64,000 bases of DNA, taken from positions 425,077-489,076 of the forward strand of contig NZ_RAPN01000002.1 in the NCBI RefSeq assembly GCF_003610535.1, given 5' to 3'. The stretch's first letter is position 1; each line of letters opens with the position of its first letter. Positions 27,428 through 36,206 of the stretch are shown piece after piece. Below the pieces are notes generated by a model. That model was not told the DNA's origin and ran no database searches. It saw only the letters and a program-made list of their open reading frames with translations. Made by a program: the position numbers and the translations under genes. This DNA comes from Mangrovibacterium diazotrophicum (GTDB lineage Bacteria; Bacteroidota; Bacteroidia; Bacteroidales; Prolixibacteraceae).

Positions 27428-28675
27428 TTATAAATTGAATAACCGTTTTAGGTGACGGTCATAAATGTTTTCCTCAACACAGCCCCCAACCACATCAGCA
27501 TATTTCTCAAGCAAGCCAATATAAGTTTCGCCCAATTCAGCAGCTACTTTATAGCCAACATGAATCAACTGACGGAAATTCGGGTTGTAATCCGGATGTC
27601 CCGGGATGTGACGCAGCGTGTTGGCAAATTTTTCTCCGCTCCAACCGGATACTTCCTCTACCGTTGGCAGTTTGCTGTCGTCAATATCAATTACATCAGC
27701 GTAAGGAGCACAAAGTTCTTCTTTACGTCCCAGTGCTTTCGCGTACACTTCTTTAGCCACAACCAGCGCATCATCTCCGGCAATTGCCAAACCAATAACC
27801 TCTTCCAACCAGGTTGTACCCGCAGTTTTAATGTGAAGGCCTTTGTCGTGCTTTTTCAGAATTTCGGCCATAATCGGGTAAATCGTGAACTTGTCGCTAC
27901 CCGAGTGCACACTCAATTTCAAGCTATCCGGCAACCCGAAGTGTTTCACGGCGTAATCAATTACCATCAAGTCATCTTCAAACTCTTTGGCAAACTGAAC
28001 TGTGTCGCCCACGTAGTCAACACCTTTATTAAATCGACCTGTGAATTTTGGCGCAAATGTTTGAGCAGGAATACCCTGATCAGCGATCATCTTCAAAATA
28101 AAGAACATATCCACCGGTGTTTGAGGAGATTCAACCTCGTCCATGGATACTTCTGTAATAAAATTATCTTTCCCCTTAACGGACTCGATATGACTATAAA
28201 TTTTACCGGCTTCTTTAACAGCTGCAAGGAATTTTCCGGCAACCTCTTTCAATAAGTCTTCGGTAATCACAATCGGTTCAGCAATGCCGTCAACAACGAC
28301 TTTGTCTCCTAATGCTTTACATGACTTAATAAAAGCAGCTACCTCTTCATCCGGCGATGGGTTACCAATATACATGGCAACGTCCAACGTGAAAAATTCA
28401 GCAACATCAATAAAACGGTCAACGTTTGTCAGGTTGATGTGATCGGCGTCCACGCAATATTGTCCGGTCCATCCAAGCGCCTTTACAGCAGCATCTGCCT
28501 CCTGACGGGTTTCAATAGGTTCCGAGTGGATCGTGTTGTGCTCACGGTTCGATTTATTCCAAACCGGAGTAACTTCAATGCCTTGCGCATTGGCTTTCAT
28601 AAGAGCTCTAAGCTGAGCTTCACCTTGATGACTAAAGCGATCTCCAACCCCGAAACTGTACTTTCCTATTTTCAT
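27428..28675 (-). CDS. uxaE: Tagaturonate 3-epimerase (UxaE family)
   Basis: The 415-residue protein opens with KIGKYSFGVGDRFSHQG and has an internal HSGSDKFTIYP segment, which I recognise from the tagaturonate/fructuronate epimerase family first described in Thermotoga. UxaE converts D-tagaturonate to D-fructuronate, joining galacturonate to the glucuronate branch without tagaturonate reductase and altronate dehydratase. Neither uxaA nor uxaB is present here, which agrees. It leads the uxaE-uxaC transcript. A TATTTTCG promoter box and a LacI-type operator stand upstream. Confidence 0.85.
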   Translation of the reverse strand: MKIGKYSFGVGDRFSHQGEAQLRALMKANAQGIEVTPVWNKSNREHNTIHSEPIETRQEADAAVKALGWTGQYCVDADHINLTNVDRFIDVAEFFTLDVAMYIGNPSPDEEVAAFIKSCKALGDKVVVDGIAEPIVITEDLLKEVAGKFLAAVKEAGKIYSHIESVKGKDNFITEVSMDEVESPQTPVDMFFILKMIADQGIPAQTFAPKFTGRFNKGVDYVGDTVQFAKEFEDDLMVIDYAVKHFGLPDSLKLSVHSGSDKFTIYPIMAEILKKHDKGLHIKTAGTTWLEEVIGLAIAGDDALVVAKEVYAKALGRKEELCAPYADVIDIDDSKLPTVEEVSGWSGEKFANTLRHIPGHPDYNPNFRQLIHVGYKVAAELGETYIGLLEKYADVVGGCVEENIYDRHLKRLFNL

Positions 28676-28717
28676 AACCGAATAAATTTAATGTTTGATT
28701 TTCATTAATTACAACAC

Positions 28718-28731
28718 CGTGTTTGAACCAC
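28718..28731. promoter_or_regulatory. Degenerate third LacI-type site
   Basis: CGTGTTTGAACCAC matches 11 of 14 positions of the CGTGTTCGAACACG consensus and directly abuts the next operator at 28732. Confidence 0.4.
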
Positions 28732-28745
28732 CGTGTTCGCACACG
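28732..28745. promoter_or_regulatory. LacI-type operator at the uxaE start region
   Basis: CGTGTTCGCACACG is a near-perfect 14-bp palindrome with a central CG. It overlaps the end of the uxaE -7 box, so a bound repressor would cover the transcription start. A sister site lies at 28821. Confidence 0.75.
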
Positions 28746-28774
28746 AAAATAGAACTTATAATCATAGAAAGCAA
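28744..28774 (-). promoter_or_regulatory. uxaE-uxaC promoter
   Basis: TATTTTCG (28744-28751, minus strand) matches 7 of 8 positions of the -7 consensus, and TTG at 28772-28774 lies 20 bp upstream. Confidence 0.6.
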
Positions 28775-28820
28775 TTAATAATTCTTAATTTCCCCAAAAG
28801 ATGTTTTAAAATATATTTTC

Positions 28821-28834
28821 CGTGTACGAACACG
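28821..28834. promoter_or_regulatory. LacI-type operator at the lacI-family gene promoter
   Basis: CGTGTACGAACACG shares 12 of 14 positions with the site at 28732. It lies 18 bp upstream of the TAGCTTTG box, where the -33 element should be, and fits autoregulation. Confidence 0.75.
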
Positions 28835-28852
28835 ACAAACGAAATTTTTACG

Positions 28853-28860
28853 TAGCTTTG
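28853..28860 (+). promoter_or_regulatory. -7 element for the LacI-family operon
   Basis: TAGCTTTG matches TAnnTTTG exactly and would start transcription about 35 bp before the proposed coding start of the regulator. Confidence 0.6.
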
Positions 28861-28901
28861 CTTTATCTGAAATTTATTTTAACCGTTTAAAGTACCCAGC
28901 C

Positions 28902-29993
28902 ATCAAACCGTCAAAACGAATACGAATTAAGGACATCGCCGAAAAAGCGAATGTTTCGATCGGGACAGTGGACCGTGTGATCCACAACAGAGGAGAAGTA
29001 AATCCCGAAACACGGGCTAAAATATTAAAAATACTCGAAGAGCTCGATTATCGTCCGAACATTTTAGCAAGCACCCTGGCTTCTAAGAAAACACATACTT
29101 TTGCTGTTTTGCTCCCCGAGGTCCCCTACTCCGAAGCTTATTGGAGTAAACCACTGCAAGGTGTGCGCGACGCTTCAGCTGAGCTACAGCAATATGGCGT
29201 GGTTGTGGACTTGTATCAATTCTCACAGTCTGACCCACTCTCGTTTCAGGAGAAAGCCAAACAAATCGTTGCCGCCAAACCTGAAGGTGTTGTTTTTGCA
29301 CCTTTCTTCTCGCGCGAAGCAACCGAGTTTATTAATAAACTAAATAGCCACGAAATTCCCTACGTCTTCATCGACTCCAACATGGGGAATTGTAATAAGC
29401 TGAGCTTTATCGGTCAGAACTCATTCCAAAGTGGTACCCTGGCCGCCAAACTGTTCGACTTTTCGCTTCCCAAAGAAGCCAGGATATTGGTGATTCACTT
29501 CGGTAAAGAACTGGAAAATCAGAACCACCCCAAACAGCGGGAAAAAGGTTTCTACAACTATTTCAAGGAAACAGTACCGAACACCACCAAGAAAATTTAC
29601 ACCATCGAAATTGAAACTCCCGGCGATCAGGATTTCTTTGAGATCATCGACCGTGAAATTGAAAAACTAGGCGGTGTGAACGGAATCTTCGTGACCAACT
29701 CGCAGGTTTTCCGCATTGCCGAATACTTGGAATCGCGGGAAATACAGCAAATGAGACTGATCGGGCACGACTTAATCCGCCAAAATGCCGAGTTCCTGAA
29801 AACCGGCGTAGTCGATTTCCTGATCTGCCAACGCCCGGAAGAACAAGGACATCAAGCGATTCAAACATTGTTTGACCACATTATATTGAAGAAGCCAATA
29901 CGAGTCGATAACTACACGTCAATCGATATCGTAACAAAAGAAAACCTGGACTTTTATAAAGAATTTAATCAGAGCAATTATGGAACCAATTAG
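28902..29993 (+). CDS. LacI-family transcriptional regulator with non-standard start codon
   Basis: The N terminus encodes a complete LacI helix-turn-helix (RIRIKDIAEKANVSIGTVDR, then VIHNRGEVN), followed by a sugar-binding domain of about 290 residues. The frame has no ATG, GTG or TTG ahead of the helix-turn-helix. The first GTG (28968) lies inside its recognition helix and would destroy it. The ATC at 28902, giving KPSKRIRIKDIA, fits the usual family start and falls after the TAGCTTTG promoter. Translation from ATC, or an ATG lost by mutation or sequencing error, are both possible. It overlaps the next gene by 14 bp and probably controls both divergent uronate operons. Confidence 0.75.
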   Translation: MKPSKRIRIKDIAEKANVSIGTVDRVIHNRGEVNPETRAKILKILEELDYRPNILASTLASKKTHTFAVLLPEVPYSEAYWSKPLQGVRDASAELQQYGVVVDLYQFSQSDPLSFQEKAKQIVAAKPEGVVFAPFFSREATEFINKLNSHEIPYVFIDSNMGNCNKLSFIGQNSFQSGTLAAKLFDFSLPKEARILVIHFGKELENQNHPKQREKGFYNYFKETVPNTTKKIYTIEIETPGDQDFFEIIDREIEKLGGVNGIFVTNSQVFRIAEYLESREIQQMRLIGHDLIRQNAEFLKTGVVDFLICQRPEEQGHQAIQTLFDHIILKKPIRVDNYTSIDIVTKENLDFYKEFNQSNYGTN

Positions 29994-30831
29994 TTTTAAC
30001 GATCTCTCAGGGAAAGTTTGTGTTGTAACAGGTGGGTACGGCGTACTCGGCCTCGAAATGGTAAAAGCACTGGCTTCGGTCAACGCGAAAATTGCCATTT
30101 TGGGTCGAAATAAAGAAGCCGGCGAGAAAGCCGCTGCTGAAATTGCCTCAACCTACGGAGCAACTGTAATCGGTGTTCAGGCCGATGTTTTAGACAAAGA
30201 TTCGCTGGAAAGTGCGAAAGCAGTGATTAATGCCCAATTAGGTGATATTGATATCCTGATTAACGGAGCCGGCGGTAACAGTCCTTCGGCAACAACGAAA
30301 GTAGAAGAGTTGACTGAAAGCAACATCGACAAACTGGAAGATTCGTTTTTCGGCTTGAAGATGGAAGGTTTTGATCACGTTTTCGACCTGAACTTTAAAG
30401 GTACTTTGCTACCAACTATGATCTTCGCCAAAGACATGATTAAAAACCGCAAAGGCGCTATTCTGAATATTACGTCGATGAACTCTTACAAGCCGTTGAC
30501 CAAAATCCCGGCTTATTCTGCAGCCAAAGCAGCTATCAACAATTTCACAGAATGGCTGGCTGTTCACTTTGCCAAAACCGGTATCCGCGTGAACGCCATT
30601 GCACCGGGTTTCTTCATCACCGACCAAAACCGTTTTTTGGTAATGGACGAAAAAACAGGCAACTTCTCGGCACGCGGTCAAAAGATCGTGAACGGTACGC
30701 CAATGGGCAAATTCGGCGATCCGGACGACATGCAGGGCGCAACGCTTTTCCTGTTATCTGATTTGGCCAAATTCATCACCGGCATCGTAATCCCTGTCGA
30801 TGGCGGATTCAACGCTTACAGTGGCGTGTAG
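29980..30831 (+). CDS. SDR oxidoreductase, probable D-fructuronate reductase (mannonate oxidoreductase)
   Basis: The 283-residue short-chain dehydrogenase has the cofactor loop TGGYGVLG near residue 18, the NGAG strand, the catalytic serine in NITSMNSY, and the YSAAK catalytic tyrosine and lysine, with IAPGFF after it. SDR enzymes of this subfamily replace UxuB in Bacteroidota uronate clusters and reduce D-fructuronate to D-mannonate. That assignment rests on family resemblance plus the uxaC/uxaE context. Its start lies 14 bp inside the regulator gene, indicating coupled translation. Confidence 0.8.
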   Translation: MEPISFNDLSGKVCVVTGGYGVLGLEMVKALASVNAKIAILGRNKEAGEKAAAEIASTYGATVIGVQADVLDKDSLESAKAVINAQLGDIDILINGAGGNSPSATTKVEELTESNIDKLEDSFFGLKMEGFDHVFDLNFKGTLLPTMIFAKDMIKNRKGAILNITSMNSYKPLTKIPAYSAAKAAINNFTEWLAVHFAKTGIRVNAIAPGFFITDQNRFLVMDEKTGNFSARGQKIVNGTPMGKFGDPDDMQGATLFLLSDLAKFITGIVIPVDGGFNAYSGV

Positions 30832-31032
30832 AAAATTTTACCATTTAGCTATTTACTATGTACTATTTGCAGAATTCGCCAGCTCTAACTATTAAGCAAC
30901 AATTAGGGTTGCAGGATTTTGCGCAAAATTTTACAGAGAAATATATACGATTGCTCAGCCAACGAGTAAACATGTTAACCACGATAACTAAAGATCGTAA
31001 ATCGTCAATAAATAAATCGTAAATATCGCATT
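30832..31032. other. Intercistronic gap in the plus-strand uronate operon
   Basis: About 200 bp contain a 12-bp palindrome TTTTGCGCAAAA (30917-30928) and repeated AAATCGTAAAT-like stretches. No terminator or exact promoter box is evident, so the operon may run through. Confidence 0.35.
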
Positions 31033-32112
31033 ATGAAACTTCAGTTAAAAGAGAATTTTAAATACTCATTATTGGTACCAACCAGCATGGGAGTGCGTAT
31101 CACACCGGTAAACGGACAACCGGTTCACAGTAGCAATTTGTTCGAAATGCAGGCAACCAGTGCCGAAACAAACGTTGCCAGCGTGGCTTCATACCTGGGT
31201 TTGCCGGTGAAAGTTTTAACAACTTTCGTAAAAGGCAGCCCGATCGCGGCCTTCATTAAAAGCAACCTGAAAGCCCGCCACATGGATTACGAGGGACCGG
31301 AAGTTGCACAAGGCGATCCGTGGGGATACCGTCACCAATTCAATATTGCCGACAGCGGATTCGGCTCACGCGGACCTCGTGTACAAAATGACCGTGCCGG
31401 CGAAGTTGGCCGTACATTGAACGTAAAAGACTTCGATCTGGAACGCATCTTTGGCCAGGAAGGTGTACAAATCGTACACTTGTCTGGCTTGATTGCTGCC
31501 CTGTCACCCGACACCAGCCAATTCTGCCTGGAAATTGCCCGCGCTGCAAAAAAATACGGAACATTAATTTCATTCGACCTGAACTACCGAGCTTCATTCT
31601 GGAAAGGTCGCGAAGAAGAATTGCGCCGCAACTTTACGGAAATTGCGCAAGCTTCGGATATTCTGATTGGTAACGAAGAAGATTTCCAGCTTTGTTTCGG
31701 CATCCACGGTCCGGAAGCAGGCGGTAAAGCTATCGGCGACGAAATTGAAGAATTCAAAGGACTGATCAACAACGTAAAAGCGGCGTTCCCAAATGCACAG
31801 GTATTTGCCACAACACTGCGTCAGGTAATCAGCACCAACGAACACCTTTGGGGTGCCGTTCTGCGTGCCGGCGACGACTGGCAGCTGATTGAACCTCGTA
31901 AAATCAACGTACTCGACCGTATTGGTGGTGGCGACGGTTTTGTTGGAGGCATGCTGTACGCTATCCTAAAAGGCTGGGACAGTGAAAAATGGCCTCAATT
32001 CGGATGGGCTACCGGCGCGCTGGCTACAACTTTCTTAACAGACTACGGTCAACCTTCTGACGAGGAAATGGTTTGGAGTATCTGGGAAGGTAACGCCCGC
32101 GTAAAAAGATAA
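31033..32112 (+). CDS. PfkB-family sugar kinase, diverged KdgK paralog
   Basis: The 359-residue kinase resembles the KDG kinase at 24859 (shared SFDLNYRASFW, IGNEEDF, TTLRQV), and keeps the anion hole and catalytic base as DRIGGGDGFVGG. It has lost the N-terminal GEIMLR signature and the GGGEANVA loop, here replaced by TSAETNVA. The substrate pocket has therefore changed. In this operon, beside a LarA-like epimerase and 6-phosphogluconate dehydrogenase, an aldonate such as gluconate or mannonate is a plausible substrate. A second KDG kinase is the conservative alternative. Confidence 0.8.
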   Translation: MKLQLKENFKYSLLVPTSMGVRITPVNGQPVHSSNLFEMQATSAETNVASVASYLGLPVKVLTTFVKGSPIAAFIKSNLKARHMDYEGPEVAQGDPWGYRHQFNIADSGFGSRGPRVQNDRAGEVGRTLNVKDFDLERIFGQEGVQIVHLSGLIAALSPDTSQFCLEIARAAKKYGTLISFDLNYRASFWKGREEELRRNFTEIAQASDILIGNEEDFQLCFGIHGPEAGGKAIGDEIEEFKGLINNVKAAFPNAQVFATTLRQVISTNEHLWGAVLRAGDDWQLIEPRKINVLDRIGGGDGFVGGMLYAILKGWDSEKWPQFGWATGALATTFLTDYGQPSDEEMVWSIWEGNARVKR

Positions 32113-32156
32113 TACCTAATTGACCATTTACAGATTGACGATTTACCATTTTCACA

Positions 32157-32519
32157 ATGGATGAAGAAAGTCTGAAAAAAAGATTGAAATTATTTGCCTT
32201 GCGCATCATAAAGCTTTCCGAGAGTTTACCTCAAACAATGACGGGACGAACTCTCGGAAATCAAATTATCCGCTCAGGAACATCTCCCGGTGCCAACTAC
32301 AGGGCTGCATGTTTGGCAAAATCAGATAAAGACTTTTTAAACAAACTGAAAATGGTCGAAGAGGAACTTGATGAGACTCTTTACTGGTTGGAACTGATTA
32401 TTGAATCTGGGTTAGTTGAAAAATCGTTGTTGGAAAAACTCATGGCCGAGAATTTGGAATTATTCAAAATCATTGCCAGTTCAATTACAACAATGAAGCG
32501 AAAAATGAACTCCCAATGA
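32157..32519 (+). CDS. Four-helix-bundle protein (S23/IVP family)
   Basis: The 120-residue, helix-rich protein has the family pattern LKLFALRIIKLSESLP..., TLGNQIIRSGTSPGANYRAACLAKS and ELDETLYWLELI. Related proteins are encoded in 23S rRNA intervening sequences and as stand-alone genes across Bacteroidota, with a proposed pentameric bundle and no settled function. It stands between two metabolic genes, with AT-rich repeated spacers (variants of ATTTACCATTT) on both sides. That suggests a later insertion rather than a pathway role. Confidence 0.85.
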   Translation: MDEESLKKRLKLFALRIIKLSESLPQTMTGRTLGNQIIRSGTSPGANYRAACLAKSDKDFLNKLKMVEEELDETLYWLELIIESGLVEKSLLEKLMAENLELFKIIASSITTMKRKMNSQ

Positions 32520-32567
32520 CCGGTTCTGTTCATATAGTAAATGGTAATTAGTTAAATCGTAAATACT

Positions 32568-33857
32568 ATGATTTATTATGAAATTGGCTCGACAAGCCAC
32601 GAGTTAAGCAAAGAAGACCTGAAAAAAGGCTTGTTTGCAGCGTTTGAGCAATTAAAGGACGTCAACAAAGTGTTGGCTGTGCCACCTGATTATACCCGCT
32701 TGCCCAGCCGGGCCGGCGAACTAACCGAATTAACCTGGGAATATTACGGCGACAAACTCACCGATGTATTGCCAGCTCTGGGAACTCACTCACCGATGAC
32801 CTCGGAACAAATTCACCACATGTTTGGCAAACTGCCGGCAGACCTCATTCGTCCGCACGACTGGCGCAATGATGTGGTTACCGTTGGCATCGTTCCGGCC
32901 GAATTTGTGAAAGAAGTTTCGGAAGGTGCCGTTGAATTTCCTTGGCCGGCGCAGGTTAATAAACTGTTGCTTGAAGGCAATTTTGACCTGATCCTTTCAA
33001 TCGGTCAGGTTGTACCCCACGAGGTTGTTGGAATGGCCAACTACAACAAGAATATCTTTGTTGGAACGGGCGGTTCCGAAGGAATCAACAAAAGCCACTT
33101 TGTTGGAGCAGCCTATGGCATGGAACGGATGATGGGACACGCCGACACTCCTGTACGTAAGGTTTTCAACTATGCTTCCGACAATTTCACGCAGGATTTG
33201 CCAATTCTGTATGTACAAACAGTGGTAGGTTTGGATAAAACCGACGGCAAAATCAAATGTCGTGGATTGTTTATTGGCGACGATTTTGAAGTATTCGACA
33301 AAGCCGCAAAACTGTCGTTGCAGGTCAACTTCGAAATGCTGGACCGCCCGCTGAAGAAAGTAGTGGTTTGGCTCGATCCTACCGAGTTTAAATCAACCTG
33401 GTTGGGGAACAAATCGGTTTACCGCACCCGCATGGCCATCGATGACGAAGGCGAATTAATTGTTCTGGCACCGGCTTTGAAAGAATTCGGTGAGGACAAA
33501 GAAATTGACCGTTTGATTCGCAAATACGGTTACTTTGGAACACCCACTACCTTGAAAGCAGTTGAAGAAAACAAAGAACTTCAGGACAACCTGGGAGCAG
33601 CAGCTCACTTAATTCACGGTTCTTCGGAAGGACGTTTTTCAATTACCTACTGCCCCGGTAAAAAGGCAGGCAACCTGACTCAGGAAGAAATTGAAAGCGT
33701 CGGGTTCATTTATGGCGACTTCGACGAGGTAACCGCCAAATACGATCCAGAAAAACTAAAAGACGGCTTCAACATCCTGCCCGACGGGGAAGAAATCTTC
33801 TACATTTCCAACCCGGCCATCGGACTGTGGGCTTACAAAGAACGATTTAAATATTAG
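32568..33857 (+). CDS. LarA-like nickel-pincer racemase/epimerase (DUF2088 family)
   Basis: The 429-residue protein resembles lactate racemase LarA. It has DYTRLPSRAG in place of the DxTRP motif, an ALGTHSPM histidine, and a PHEVVGMANYNKNIFVG segment. There the histidine and lysine align with the residues that act in catalysis and hold the pincer cofactor, and a NKSH histidine could bind nickel. LarA homologs are known with other 2-hydroxy acids, including a D-gluconate 2-epimerase. Next to a mannonate-producing reductase and 6-phosphogluconate dehydrogenase, mannonate/gluconate epimerisation is my preferred guess. Cofactor genes larB, larC and larE are not in the window. Confidence 0.78.
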   Translation: MIYYEIGSTSHELSKEDLKKGLFAAFEQLKDVNKVLAVPPDYTRLPSRAGELTELTWEYYGDKLTDVLPALGTHSPMTSEQIHHMFGKLPADLIRPHDWRNDVVTVGIVPAEFVKEVSEGAVEFPWPAQVNKLLLEGNFDLILSIGQVVPHEVVGMANYNKNIFVGTGGSEGINKSHFVGAAYGMERMMGHADTPVRKVFNYASDNFTQDLPILYVQTVVGLDKTDGKIKCRGLFIGDDFEVFDKAAKLSLQVNFEMLDRPLKKVVVWLDPTEFKSTWLGNKSVYRTRMAIDDEGELIVLAPALKEFGEDKEIDRLIRKYGYFGTPTTLKAVEENKELQDNLGAAAHLIHGSSEGRFSITYCPGKKAGNLTQEEIESVGFIYGDFDEVTAKYDPEKLKDGFNILPDGEEIFYISNPAIGLWAYKERFKY

Positions 33858-33931
33858 CAGAGCGCATGGGGCAAAGGGAAAGGCGTAATTACGCATCCCT
33901 TCCCTGTGATCTGGAACTTAAAACTTGAAAT

Positions 33932-34924
33932 TTGAAACTCGAAACGCTTAAATGGGGAATTATCGGCTGTGGTGATGTAACCGAAGTTAAAAGCGGACCG
34001 GCTTTTCAAAAGACTGAAAACTCAGCATTGGTAGCCGTTATGCGTCGCAATGCTGAAAAAGCCGAAGATTACGCCAAACGCCACAACGTTCCGAAATGGT
34101 ATGCTGATGCGGAGAAGCTGATCAACGATCCTGAAATAAACGCCATATACGTGGCCACCCCTCCGGGAACTCACGCCGAATATGCCATCAAAGCGATGCG
34201 CGCCGGGAAGCCGGTTTATGTGGAAAAGCCAATGGCAACCAGTTACGCTGAATGCCTCGAGATGCTTAAGGTTTCCAAAGAATCCGGTATGCCGATCAAC
34301 GTTGCTTATTACCGACGTACGCTTCCAGCCTATTTGAAAGTAAAAGAGTTGATTGAAAATGGTACTTTGGGCCAAATCCTGACCGTATCAATTACGCTGC
34401 ATAAAGCAGCCGAAGATCCTTCAACCGCCAAAGACAACTGGCGGGTTGATCCTAAAATTGCAGGCGGAGGCTTGTTTTACGATCTGGCATCGCATCAATT
34501 GGATTACCTCGATTTCTTGTTTGGATCGGTAACCGAAGTAAACGGAATAGCACGCAACCAGGCAGGATATTACACAGCAGAAGACACGGTTTCCGCTATC
34601 TTCACCTTCGAGAACGGGGTGACCGGAACCGGAAACTGGTGCTTTATAGTCGACCAATCGGCCGAACAGGATAAGATTGAGATCACGGGGACAAAAGGAA
34701 AAGTCAGTTTGCCTTGTTTCATTCATGGCGACGTCGAGTTGACCACAGCAACCGGAACCGAGCATTTCAGTTTTCAAAACCCGGAAAACATCTCACACAA
34801 CCTGGTGAAAAACCTGGTGAAATCACTGCGCGGCGAAGAACTTTGCGTCAGCACAGGAGAGTCGGCCGCCAGAACCAACAAAATACTGGAAGAAATTGTG
34901 CGCAATTATTACAAGAAAAGTTAA
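33932..34924 (+). CDS. Gfo/Idh/MocA-family oxidoreductase
   Basis: The 330-residue protein has an N-terminal Rossmann fold (KWGIIGCGDV), the PPGTHAEYAIKAMRAGKPVYVEKP strand typical of the family including the EKP lysine, and a C-terminal domain with GGGLFYDLASHQLDYLDFLFG holding the active-site histidine. Members use NAD(P) to oxidise or reduce sugars and cyclitols. A TTG at 33932 is the only usable start, since a TGA lies in frame two codons upstream and no ATG precedes the dinucleotide loop. The substrate is unknown. Co-location suggests a uronate- or aldonate-related step. Confidence 0.85.
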   Translation: MKLETLKWGIIGCGDVTEVKSGPAFQKTENSALVAVMRRNAEKAEDYAKRHNVPKWYADAEKLINDPEINAIYVATPPGTHAEYAIKAMRAGKPVYVEKPMATSYAECLEMLKVSKESGMPINVAYYRRTLPAYLKVKELIENGTLGQILTVSITLHKAAEDPSTAKDNWRVDPKIAGGGLFYDLASHQLDYLDFLFGSVTEVNGIARNQAGYYTAEDTVSAIFTFENGVTGTGNWCFIVDQSAEQDKIEITGTKGKVSLPCFIHGDVELTTATGTEHFSFQNPENISHNLVKNLVKSLRGEELCVSTGESAARTNKILEEIVRNYYKKS

Positions 34925-35040
34925 ACCACATAGACGGATAGGACACAATAGAAGACGGCTGCTGAAAACATGAAAGAGCAGTTCTTGCTATATTCGCCTG
35001 TTGGAATTTGAAATCTGTAATTTGGAATTTTACTTGAAAT

Positions 35041-36171
35041 ATGAAGTTTGTTGTTGATGATAAAATCCCTTACATCAAGGGAGCACTGGAAGCTTTTGGC
35101 GAGGTTGTTTACCTGCCGGGAGCCAAAACGACTGCCGATGTGGTTCGCGATGCAGATGCCATTGTAACCCGCACCCGCACCAAATGCAACGAGGATCTGC
35201 TAAAAGGATCTTCCGTGAAATTTATTGCTACGGCAACTATTGGTTTCGACCACATCGACACCAATTACTGCGCCGAAGCCGGAATTGAATGGACCAATGC
35301 ACCCGGCTGTAACAGTAAATCGGTGGAACAATATGTAGCCTCTACCCTCTTCGTTTTAGCCGAAAAACACGGGTTCGAACTGAAGGGCAAGACCATCGGT
35401 GTTGTTGGTGTTGGCCAGGTTGGATCGAAAGTAGCCCGTTTTTGCGAAATCATCGGGATGAAGGTCTTGTTGAATGACCCGCCGAGGGAACGAGCCGAGG
35501 GATCGGAGAAATTTGTCAGCCTGAAAGAAATTCAGGAGCAGGCAGACTTCATCACCATACACGTTCCATTGAACATGGAAGGAGAAGATGCAACCTTTCA
35601 TCTGGCCGATGAAAACTTCTTCAACAACCTTCCAAAGAAACCATTTGTATTTAACTCTTGCCGTGGCGAAGTTGTCGACAGCAACGCTGCCAAAGTAGCG
35701 ATTAAAGAAAATAAGATCAACGGATTGGTGCTGGATTGCTGGGAAAACGAACCGGATATCGATTTGGAATTACTCGTTGCCTGCGACATTGCCACGCCAC
35801 ACATTGCCGGTTACTCTAAAGACGGAAAAGCCAATGGAACCAGCATGAGTATTCAGGCGATCAGTCGCTTCTTCGGCCTGGGTGCCGACGACTGGATCTG
35901 CCCAAATATTGAGCTGCCCGAGCAAACAAATATTCAACTCGATGGTTTCATGTGTACCGAAGAGCAAATTCTTGCCAAGGCAATTCTTTCAACCTACGAC
36001 ATTCGTCATGACGATGCCGCACTGAGGGCAAACACGAAGGATTTTGAAAAGCTTCGGGGCGATTACCCGGTTCGACGCGAATTCCCGGTCTTTACCATCG
36101 AAGCCGCAAATATCCCCCAAGTCACCCTCAACAAGTTGGAACAAATCGGATTTCAGATTAAAACGAAATAG
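35041..36171 (+). CDS. pdxB: 4-phosphoerythronate dehydrogenase
   Basis: The 376-residue D-2-hydroxyacid dehydrogenase begins KFVVDDKIPYIKGALEAFG, a PdxB hallmark. It continues with TRTRTKCNEDLL, TIGFDHID, APGCNSKSVEQYV, the NAD loop GVVGVGQVGS, and a catalytic HIAGYS histidine. The extra C-terminal domain separates PdxB from glycerate dehydrogenases. In vitamin B6 synthesis it oxidises 4-phosphoerythronate. No other pdx gene lies nearby, and it stands directly before gnd, whose product is inhibited by 4-phosphoerythronate. A housekeeping or metabolite-clearing role in this operon is therefore possible. Confidence 0.88.
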   Translation: MKFVVDDKIPYIKGALEAFGEVVYLPGAKTTADVVRDADAIVTRTRTKCNEDLLKGSSVKFIATATIGFDHIDTNYCAEAGIEWTNAPGCNSKSVEQYVASTLFVLAEKHGFELKGKTIGVVGVGQVGSKVARFCEIIGMKVLLNDPPRERAEGSEKFVSLKEIQEQADFITIHVPLNMEGEDATFHLADENFFNNLPKKPFVFNSCRGEVVDSNAAKVAIKENKINGLVLDCWENEPDIDLELLVACDIATPHIAGYSKDGKANGTSMSIQAISRFFGLGADDWICPNIELPEQTNIQLDGFMCTEEQILAKAILSTYDIRHDDAALRANTKDFEKLRGDYPVRREFPVFTIEAANIPQVTLNKLEQIGFQIKTK

Positions 36172-36206
36172 AACAGAAAAAACAAGATTAATAAATTCAT
36201 AGTCAA

